From contig CAIYOB010001672.1 of assembly GCA_903927685.1 (NCBI GenBank), forward strand, positions 1 through 8,293: a DNA stretch of 8,293 bases, written 5' to 3'. The notes beneath the pieces are model-generated. The model saw nothing but the letters and a program-made list of their open reading frames with translations. It was not told the origin of the DNA and did no database searches. A program made the translations under genes and the position numbers. Origin of the DNA: an uncultured Planctomycetaceae bacterium (lineage in GTDB: Bacteria > Planctomycetota > Planctomycetia > Pirellulales > Pirellulaceae). How positions within the stretch are numbered: the first letter of the stretch is position 1; every line of letters begins with the position of its first letter. Of this stretch, positions 1-4,666 are shown piece by piece.

Positions 1-168
1 CAACTCATTCAGAAACCGCGTCCGACGGGGATGCTGGACAAACGGATTCCCTGCTGGCTGGAGCCCACGCCGCGGGTGGTTCCCCTGCGGACGCCGGTGC
101 CTCAGGCCACCGAAGCCAAGCGGAAGAAAGGAGAAGCCTCAAGGGACCGCCGGAGTCCGCGGCGTTAG
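1..168 (+). CDS. C-terminal end of an unrecognised protein (5' truncated by window edge)
   Basis: Reading frame 1 is open from the first base to a TAG at 166-168 and gives 55 residues. The codon choice (CTG, GTG, CCC, CCG, GCC) resembles the neighbouring genes, which supports real coding. The visible part has a hydrophobic/proline segment (LDKRIPCWLEPTPRVVPLRT) and then a strongly basic, probably disordered tail (EAKRKKGEASRDRRSPRR). I do not recognise a domain, and the start lies outside the window. It converges on the RIP-like gene with 46 bp between the stop codons. A second plus frame is also open here and runs on across the RIP gene; I treat that frame as a shadow. Confidence 0.5.
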   Translation, partial: QLIQKPRPTGMLDKRIPCWLEPTPRVVPLRTPVPQATEAKRKKGEASRDRRSPRR

Positions 169-214
169 TGGATCGGCGAGGTCTCGAACAGCCCCTGTGG
201 CGAAACCACGGCCT

Positions 215-802
215 TCACGATTTCCTGATATTCGGCAGCGGGGCAATCCGAGCGTCCTCGCCGGATCGGGCCCAATCGTGAGTCAGCTTATAGAAAGTCC
301 GGCGTTTCGGCTTGTCCATCGCGATGTCGCCCAGTCGGAAACTGGTGCTGTCGATCGTCCCGGCGACGGCAATCTCGAGCAACTCGAATCGGACGGCTTC
401 AGAAACGGCGATCACGAGGTGCGCGAGGTAGGTTTTGACGTTCCAGTCATTCGGGCTCAGGCGGGGCAGGTTTCTGGCGTCCAACAGCGTGCCGTGCTTG
501 AACTGATAGTCGTTGTGGATTCCCAACGCGTGATAGGAGCCCTCGAATCCCAAGGACAGGGACTCCATACCCGATTCACTCAACGCACAGTCCCGGAAAC
601 AACACCAAGCCCGGTCCTTCCGGTAGCCGAGCAGCCAAACATCGGCCCCCCGAATGCCGACGGTCAGACGCTGGTCAACCAGCTTGACGTCAACGTGAAA
701 CAGGCCGCCGCGATTCCGGCTGATCGCTTTCGCCAGTTCCTGGATCGTCCGGCAGTATTCCTTCGCTTCATTACAGTCGACGACGGCTCCGACGGCATTC
801 AT
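215..802 (-). CDS. Ribosome-inactivating protein (rRNA N-glycosylase), compact bacterial type
   Basis: The 195-residue product looks like the catalytic domain of RIPs (ricin A chain, Shiga toxin A1), which remove one adenine from the sarcin-ricin loop of large-subunit rRNA. An N-terminal strand (AVGAVVDC) is followed by a helix (about 14-28) and a strand run ending DVWLLGYR (54-61). FEGSYHAL follows, with Tyr90 at the ricin Tyr123 position. The signature helix LVIAVSEAVRFELLE (129-143) places Glu135 and Arg138 at the ricin Glu177 and Arg180 positions. LTHDWAR (173-179) puts Trp177 at the Trp211 position. The ricin Tyr80 position appears to be Trp56. At 195 residues it is shorter than ricin A (about 267), mainly from short loops and an early C-terminus. 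No signal peptide, membrane segment or lectin domain is visible. Cysteines 10, 17, 67, 68 and 72 fit a cytoplasmic protein. ATG at 800-802 is preceded by GAGG at 5-6 nt. It lies 55 bp downstream of the decarboxylase on the same strand. Family assignment rests on motif reading; activity is inferred. Confidence 0.85.
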   Translation of the reverse strand: MNAVGAVVDCNEAKEYCRTIQELAKAISRNRGGLFHVDVKLVDQRLTVGIRGADVWLLGYRKDRAWCCFRDCALSESGMESLSLGFEGSYHALGIHNDYQFKHGTLLDARNLPRLSPNDWNVKTYLAHLVIAVSEAVRFELLEIAVAGTIDSTSFRLGDIAMDKPKRRTFYKLTHDWARSGEDARIAPLPNIRKS

Positions 803-806
803 GGTT

Positions 807-811
807 ACCTC
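807..811 (-). promoter_or_regulatory. Shine-Dalgarno sequence of the RIP-like gene
   Basis: On the minus strand GAGGT lies about 5 nt before the ATG at 802-800. It supports this start. The frame stays open a little further upstream, but no better start with a ribosome binding site was found there. Confidence 0.55.
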
Positions 812-822
812 GCGGGGAGATC

Positions 823-843
823 CCCGGGGCGAACGGCCCCGGG
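823..843 (-). promoter_or_regulatory. Stable GC hairpin in the decarboxylase-RIP gap
   Basis: An 8-bp perfect GC stem (CCCGGGGC at 823-830 pairing with GCCCCGGG at 836-843) closes a 5-nt loop. It sits between the decarboxylase stop (858) and the RIP start (802). No T-tract follows on either side, so it is not a classical intrinsic terminator. A competing 4-bp stem (GGGG 814-817 with CCCC 822-825) shares bases with it and lies next to the RIP Shine-Dalgarno. It could act as an RNA processing or stability element, or reduce readthrough or translation of the toxin gene. The structure is seen; the role is inferred. Confidence 0.5.
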
Positions 844-857
844 CGGCTGTCTGTCTC

Positions 858-2516
858 TCACGCCTGCCCCTCAGTCTTGCCCTTGACGCGCTGGCTCAGC
901 CGCTGACCGAGCCGGGTGAGGGCGGGCGACGTGTCGTATTTGTCCAAGTCCACGTCGATGATGCTGAACGTCTCGCGGTTCGCCAGGGACGCCTGGAGGG
1001 CCTGATCTAAATCCGCGGCCGTCCGGACGGTGAACCCCCAGCCGCCGCCCAGCAATTCGGGCACCTTGCTGAACGACCAGTTGGTAATGTCGTTGAAGGG
1101 GCCTTCGCCGATCTGCCGCTCGGTGCCGTAGCCGTGGTTGTTCAGCACAATCACGATCGGGTTCAGGCCCATCCGCAGCGTGGTCGACAATTCCAGGCCG
1201 GTCATCTGGAAGGCGCCGTCGCCGACGATCACCAGCGGTCGCAGGGCGGAGTTGGCCAGTTGAGCTCCCAACGAAGCCGGGACGGCGAAACCCATCGAGG
1301 TGTAGTAGGCCGGACTGATGAACTCGGTCCGCCGGTGAATGGTCAAGTCCGCGGCGCCGAACAGTGAATCGCCAATGTCGGCGATGACCACCATGTCGGG
1401 CGTGATGAATTCGTTCAGTCGCTGAAACAGTGCACGGATCGTGACTCGCGAGTCGCCGGAGGCCCGCTCGCCCCAGGGGGCCTCGCGGGTCGGAATCCGC
1501 GGGCGGGCGCGCCGCTTCCAGGCGGCGTCCAACAGTCCTTGCAGGAAGCTGGGCAGCGGGACTTCGCCGAACTGGTGGCGGCGGATCGAGGTCCGTTCCG
1601 ATGTCGCGTAGATCGTGCGGCTGGGCTCCAAGTTGGCCGTGTAAATGCCCAGGTTAATGTCGGTCATGAAGCAGCCAAGCATCAGGACACAGTCGGCGGA
1701 TTCCACGTACTGCTGCACCTCGGAGTGCCCCATCGCCCCCTCGTACACACCCAAGTACAGCGGATGGTCCTCGCTGATCACCGACTTGCCGAGCAGCGTC
1801 GCCGCCACCGGAATTCGCGCGCGTTCGGCCAATTGGACCAGGGATTCCTGGAGCCCGAATCGATGCACTTCCACACCGGCCAGGATGACCGGCTGGCGGC
1901 TGGCGTTCAGCATCGCCAGCGACTCGTCGAGGCATTCGGCCAGCGCCGCCGCATCGGCGGGGTCGCCGGCGGCCGCCGGCCGCGGCCGATGCGGATGCAC
2001 CACGTCCACCATGTCGCGCGGCAGTTCGAGATAGCCGGGCCGCTTGTAACGTTCCACGGCCTGCAGGACGCGGTCGATTTCGTGGTACGCGGTCACCGGG
2101 TCCTCCAAGGCCGCGCTGGCCACGGTGATCCGCTCGAAGACCTCGCGCTGGGTGGAAAAGTCGCGGACGCGGTGATGCAGCAATGGATTGCGTTCGCGTT
2201 CTTTCAGGCCCGGGGCACCGCTGATCACGACGATCGGCGACTTCTCCGCGTAGGCTCCGGCCACGGGGTTGGCCAAGTTCAAGCCCCCGACGCAATAGGT
2301 CACACAGACGGCGCCCAAGCCGCGGACGCGCGCATAGGCGTCGGCGGCAAACCCCGCAGCGTCCTCGCGGGTCGTGCCGATGTGCCGTAGCGGGCTGTGT
2401 TCGATCAAGTCGTAAAAGCGGAGCACATAGTCGCCGGGCACGCCGAAAATGTGCTGGACGCCTCGTTTGCCCAGTTGCTCGAGCAGGTATTTGCCGATGG
2501 TCGGTTGTTTGGCCAT
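858..2516 (-). CDS. Thiamine-diphosphate-dependent 2-oxoacid decarboxylase (pyruvate/indolepyruvate decarboxylase family)
   Basis: The 552-residue product has the usual length and three-domain order of the family: PYR domain (about 5-170), central domain (about 195-335) and PP domain (about 375-530). The cofactor motif runs from GDG (432-434) to NN (459-460). Residues matching the catalytic set of Zymomonas pyruvate decarboxylase are present: Asp29 in FGVPGDY, Glu51 in the [14 protein letters not shown] segment, His114-His115 in LLHHRVRDF, and Glu466 in GYGTERQ. The expected reaction is non-oxidative decarboxylation of a 2-oxoacid to an aldehyde in the cytoplasm. The substrate (pyruvate, indolepyruvate, phenylpyruvate or branched-chain) cannot be read from the sequence. 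I place the start at ATG 2516-2514 ([15 protein letters not shown]), where family similarity begins. An upstream in-frame ATG at 2627 would add 37 unrelated residues. The ribosome binding site is weak (AAGAAAG). No dehydrogenase is adjacent. The RIP gene follows 55 bp downstream. Confidence 0.9.
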   Translation of the reverse strand: MAKQPTIGKYLLEQLGKRGVQHIFGVPGDYVLRFYDLIEHSPLRHIGTTREDAAGFAADAYARVRGLGAVCVTYCVGGLNLANPVAGAYAEKSPIVVISGAPGLKERERNPLLHHRVRDFSTQREVFERITVASAALEDPVTAYHEIDRVLQAVERYKRPGYLELPRDMVDVVHPHRPRPAAAGDPADAAALAECLDESLAMLNASRQPVILAGVEVHRFGLQESLVQLAERARIPVAATLLGKSVISEDHPLYLGVYEGAMGHSEVQQYVESADCVLMLGCFMTDINLGIYTANLEPSRTIYATSERTSIRRHQFGEVPLPSFLQGLLDAAWKRRARPRIPTREAPWGERASGDSRVTIRALFQRLNEFITPDMVVIADIGDSLFGAADLTIHRRTEFISPAYYTSMGFAVPASLGAQLANSALRPLVIVGDGAFQMTGLELSTTLRMGLNPIVIVLNNHGYGTERQIGEGPFNDITNWSFSKVPELLGGGWGFTVRTAADLDQALQASLANRETFSIIDVDLDKYDTSPALTRLGQRLSQRVKGKTEGQA

Positions 2517-2645
2517 GGGGCACTTTCTTGAATGGGTATGTGCGAGGATTCCCTCTGTCCAGTTTAAGGCAAGTCGCCACTTCCGCGTAGACCACTGCGG
2601 GCCTGCAATCTGCTCGCAGTCACGCAAGTGTTCGCCTATTTGCGG

Positions 2646-2651
2646 TATAAT
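2646..2651 (+). promoter_or_regulatory. Perfect -10 box (TATAAT) in the divergent intergenic region
   Basis: TATAAT at 2646-2651, within TATAATAAT, lies 39 bp before the ATG of the small Rpn/DUF4351-like gene. It is the most AT-rich spot in the 174-bp gap (2517-2690) between divergent genes. No good TTGACA-like -35 is visible at 16-18 bp upstream, so a different sigma preference or an activator is possible. I could not find a convincing promoter for the divergent decarboxylase in the same gap. Confidence 0.5.
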
Positions 2652-2674
2652 AATCGTGGACTGTTGGCGATTCT

Positions 2675-2687
2675 GGGAGGAAAGGAA
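2675..2687 (+). promoter_or_regulatory. Strong ribosome binding site that sets the start at 2691
   Basis: GGGAGG (2675-2680) followed by AAGGAAG (2682-2688) sits directly before ATG 2691. It favours that start over the in-frame ATG at 2628, which would lie upstream of the TATAAT box. Confidence 0.7.
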
Positions 2688-2690
2688 GTC

Positions 2691-2951
2691 ATGCTCGAAG
2701 TGCCGTTTCTGGATGAAATCGTGATGGAGAAGACCCGCGAGACTGTCCGCGAGACGGCCCGCAAGACAGCTTGTGAGACAGCTCAGCAGAACATCATCGC
2801 GTTCCTCGATGCTCGATTCGGCGATGTTCCTCGAGACCTCGTCGAAGAAATCGAATCGATCGTCGACGAGAAACAGCTGAGGGGCCTCGTGCGCTCGGCC
2901 GGTTCATGCCCAGATCTGGTCGCGTTTCGCAGCGCGGTAGCGAGAAGTTGA
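2691..2951 (+). CDS. Small protein resembling the C-terminal region of Rpn/DUF4351-type proteins
   Basis: The 86-residue product has an acidic start ([14 protein letters not shown]). A run of near four-residue repeats follows ([16 protein letters not shown]; about 16-31) and should form a charged helix or coiled coil. The compact C-terminal part (about 34-83) includes [10 protein letters not shown] and [23 protein letters not shown]. This pattern resembles the C-terminal tail of Rpn/YhgA-like transposase-nuclease proteins and DUF4351 segments, which often occur as short stand-alone genes in planctomycetes. The PD-(D/E)xK nuclease domain of full-length Rpn proteins is absent, and no remnant of it is seen upstream. 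It may be a free-standing adaptor-like protein or a leftover of a longer gene, but the intact promoter and ribosome binding site argue for expression. Function unknown. Confidence 0.7.
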   Translation: MLEVPFLDEIVMEKTRETVRETARKTACETAQQNIIAFLDARFGDVPRDLVEEIESIVDEKQLRGLVRSAGSCPDLVAFRSAVARS

Positions 2952-3022
2952 CCGGGGCGGGTTTTGGCCGTCGGTGTCGGCGCGTCGGATGGGGTCAATA
3001 GTCGCCCAACTCGAGAGACCGC

Positions 3023-3652
3023 ATGGATCCAAAAGCGATTCCCTCACCTCCGCTGCCCCCACCGCTGCGTGCCGACGCCGCGGTGATCGCACCGCCGCCG
3101 GCAATGCCACCGCCGGTGCCGGGGAGTTCTCCACCGCTGGCGCCCAGCCCAAGGGCCGTTGCGCTGCCTGGGGTGGAGCATAGCTGGCTCCGCCGTTGGC
3201 CCGTCTACCAGCTGGGAATGTGGGTCCTTGCCGCGGCGGCCGTGAGCGCGATCCCGGCACTGCTGGACATCGTCGCCCAGGTGCGGCAGGACGAGCCGGC
3301 CGGCATTTCCCGCTGGGCTCTGGCCGTGCTGCTGGCGAGCGGCCTGCAAGCGGCTTACGCGGTGTACCTGCTGCAGTTGCCGGACTGGGGCACGGCCTGG
3401 GTGGTGTCGTTCGTGATGCTGGCGTTCGCCGCCGGCTATGCCGCCCTGCTGGGAGCCCTGACACTGGCCAGCCAGCAGAGCCAACTCGTGCAGGCCCTGG
3501 AACTGGGCGAGACGCTATCCGGCGGCGGGGCAGCGATCTGGTGCCTGGCCATGCTGGGCACGTACGCCCTGCTGGCTTACTTCAGCGGCCGTGTCAGCTT
3601 CCGCTGGCGGCGCGTCTATTGGCGGTCCGCTGGCGGCGAGTTCCGGGCCTGA
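3023..3652 (+). CDS. Proline-rich four-helix membrane protein of unknown function
   Basis: The 209-residue product starts with a cytoplasm-like, low-complexity region (about 1-48) rich in proline and alanine, with runs such as PPLPPP and APPPAMPPP. Four hydrophobic segments follow, at about 61-84, 97-118, 125-149 and 168-188. The protein ends in a short, strongly basic tail (RVSFRWRRVYWRS), which by the positive-inside rule suggests that both ends face the cytoplasm. No signal peptide or catalytic motif is seen. ATG 3023 is preceded by a weak GAGAG. The gene is 71 bp downstream of the small Rpn/DUF4351-like gene on the same strand, so co-transcription is possible. I do not recognise a named family. 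The length, the helix pattern and the absence of stops support a real gene. Confidence 0.75.
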   Translation: MDPKAIPSPPLPPPLRADAAVIAPPPAMPPPVPGSSPPLAPSPRAVALPGVEHSWLRRWPVYQLGMWVLAAAAVSAIPALLDIVAQVRQDEPAGISRWALAVLLASGLQAAYAVYLLQLPDWGTAWVVSFVMLAFAAGYAALLGALTLASQQSQLVQALELGETLSGGGAAIWCLAMLGTYALLAYFSGRVSFRWRRVYWRSAGGEFRA

Positions 3653-3733
3653 TTCCTCACCCCCGGTCCTGGACGGGCTGTGGGCTCGCTGCACTCGACC
3701 ACAGGCACCCGCGGCCAATGCGGGCGGCAACTA

Positions 3734-3759
3734 GGTGGGACGAGCGTGCGTCCTTCACC
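3734..3759. terminator. Hairpin in a convergent gap, possible bidirectional terminator
   Basis: GGTG-GGACG (3734-3742) pairs with CGTCC-TT-CACC (3749-3759) around a 6-nt loop, giving a 9-bp stem with a two-base TT bulge. It lies between the converging stops of the membrane protein (3652) and the aldolase (3813). There is no T-tract, so termination is inferred from position. Confidence 0.35.
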
Positions 3760-3770
3760 CCAACCCTCGA

Positions 3771-3784
3771 CCCGGAGTACCGGG
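3771..3784. terminator. Second short hairpin in the same convergent gap
   Basis: CCCGG (3771-3775), loop AGTA, CCGGG (3780-3784): a 5-bp GC stem about 30 bp from the aldolase stop. It is too short and lacks a T-tract for a confident terminator. It may act together with the hairpin at 3734-3759. Nothing else was found in the 160-bp gap 3653-3812. Confidence 0.25.
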
Positions 3785-3812
3785 ACGTGGGAGCCATTTC
3801 GCGCGGGTGACG

Positions 3813-4598
3813 CTACCGGCCCTGCCCGAGGAGGGCGTCCATCTCGGCAGCGCACTGGCCGAGGTGCTGGCTGACGGCCCAGAAGTCATTGCCCCAGGCG
3901 ATCAGTTGGGCACCCAGGTCGACGATCGCCTTGGCGTCCTTGGCGTTGCCCACCGGCCGCCCCCACGCTTTGCCGTGCCGCTGGACAGCCTCGGCCAGAC
4001 GCTTTTGAGCGCCCAGCATCACGGGGTCGTCGACGGCAGGCGAACAGCCCAGCCGTAGCGACAGATCGCCTGGCCCCAGGAACAACAGGTCGACGCCGGG
4101 TACGGCCGCGATCGCGTGGACGTTCTCCAGGGCCTGCGGCGTCTCGATCTGCACGACCAGGAATGTCTCGCGGTTGACCTGGTCGGTGTAGTCCGCCGGC
4201 TTGCCCACCCAAAAATCGGCGTCCAGGCCGGCGCCGTCCAAGCCCCGGTCGCCCAACGGCGGAAACTTGACCGCCTGGACCAGTTCCTGGGCTCGCTGGG
4301 GCGTCGAGACGTGCGGGATCATGAGGCCGGAAGCGCCGTCTTCCAGCAAACGGTACAGGCCCGTCTTCTCGATCGTCGCCGGCCGCCACAGGCAGTCGAT
4401 GTCCGCCAGGCGATGCATCGCCATCATGGCGGCGATTTCGCCCGGATCCCAGGCGCGATGCTCGGCATCGACCCAGATCGCGTCGTAGCCGAACTCGGCC
4501 GCCAGGCGCGGAAAGTAACGCAGGAACCCGCCGACCGAGCATACGCGGATGACCTGGCCGGCACGAAGTTTGGCGAGTGCTTTGGAGCGTCTGATCAT
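3813..4598 (-). CDS. HpcH/HpaI-family class II aldolase
   Basis: The 261-residue product matches the usual length and fold of metal-dependent HpaI-type aldolases, which cleave 2-oxo-acid aldols to pyruvate plus an aldehyde in the cytoplasm. Landmarks, with the E. coli HpaI equivalents: WVDAEH with His47 (His45), CLWRP with Arg72 (Arg70), QIETPQALEN with Glu152 (Glu149, metal ligand) and LGPGDLS with Asp178 (Asp175, metal ligand). The substrate-binding RG appears in PPLGDRGL (114-120), and GLMIPHV matches the core strand. The natural substrate cannot be told apart among 4-hydroxy-2-oxoheptanedioate, 2-keto-3-deoxyrhamnonate and 5-keto-4-deoxyglucarate. The start is ATG at 4598-4596. No Shine-Dalgarno precedes it, but a TATAAC lies 8 nt upstream. 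The macroglobulin gene ends 56 bp upstream on the same strand. No sugar-acid genes are adjacent. Confidence 0.9.
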   Translation of the reverse strand: MIRRSKALAKLRAGQVIRVCSVGGFLRYFPRLAAEFGYDAIWVDAEHRAWDPGEIAAMMAMHRLADIDCLWRPATIEKTGLYRLLEDGASGLMIPHVSTPQRAQELVQAVKFPPLGDRGLDGAGLDADFWVGKPADYTDQVNRETFLVVQIETPQALENVHAIAAVPGVDLLFLGPGDLSLRLGCSPAVDDPVMLGAQKRLAEAVQRHGKAWGRPVGNAKDAKAIVDLGAQLIAWGNDFWAVSQHLGQCAAEMDALLGQGR

Positions 4599-4606
4599 GG
4601 CAGCTG

Positions 4607-4612
4607 GTTATA
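4607..4612 (-). promoter_or_regulatory. Possible -10 box for a leaderless aldolase transcript
   Basis: On the minus strand TATAAC ends 8 nt before the aldolase ATG. If used as a -10, transcription would start within about 0-3 nt of the ATG, which would explain the missing Shine-Dalgarno. No clear -35 is present. Low confidence. Confidence 0.25.
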
Positions 4613-4640
4613 GCGTTTCCGTTTGAGCTTGACGAGCCCA

Positions 4641-4666
4641 CTCACAGGACCGACTCACTGGACCGA
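4641..4666. repeat. Tandem 13-bp duplication across the macroglobulin stop codon
   Basis: CTCACAGGACCGA (4641-4653) is followed at once by CTCACTGGACCGA (4654-4666), 12 of 13 bases identical. The second copy contains the last codons and TGA of the macroglobulin gene. The first lies just outside the gene. It looks like a small replication-slippage duplication. Confidence 0.6.

Noticed and set aside
194..211. Small hairpin (GTGG-CGAAA-CCAC with a bulge) between the convergent stops of the first two genes.
   Set aside because: Only four uninterrupted pairs plus two beyond a bulge, and no T-tract. Too weak to call a terminator.
2..886. A plus-strand frame open across the whole region opposite the RIP gene, with an ATG at 197.
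   Set aside because: It is antisense to a frame with clear RIP motifs and normal codon choice. The translated plus frame shows no recognisable domain. Long antisense open frames are expected at this GC content.
1539..2390. Long open frames on the plus strand and in another minus frame across the decarboxylase gene.
   Set aside because: They are rich in Arg, Gly and Ala without domain patterns, and are shadows of the conserved decarboxylase frame.
2517..2627. A 37-residue N-terminal extension of the decarboxylase starting at the ATG at 2627.
   Set aside because: The added residues show no family similarity, and the PYR domain begins right after the ATG at 2516, as in other members.
2628..2690. 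Earlier ATG for the small Rpn/DUF4351-like gene.
   Set aside because: It lies upstream of the TATAAT box and has no ribosome binding site, whereas ATG 2691 has a strong one.
2904..3464. Minus-strand frame opposite the membrane protein.
   Set aside because: Its Pro/Arg/Ser-rich translation has no domain features, while the plus frame has four clear membrane helices.
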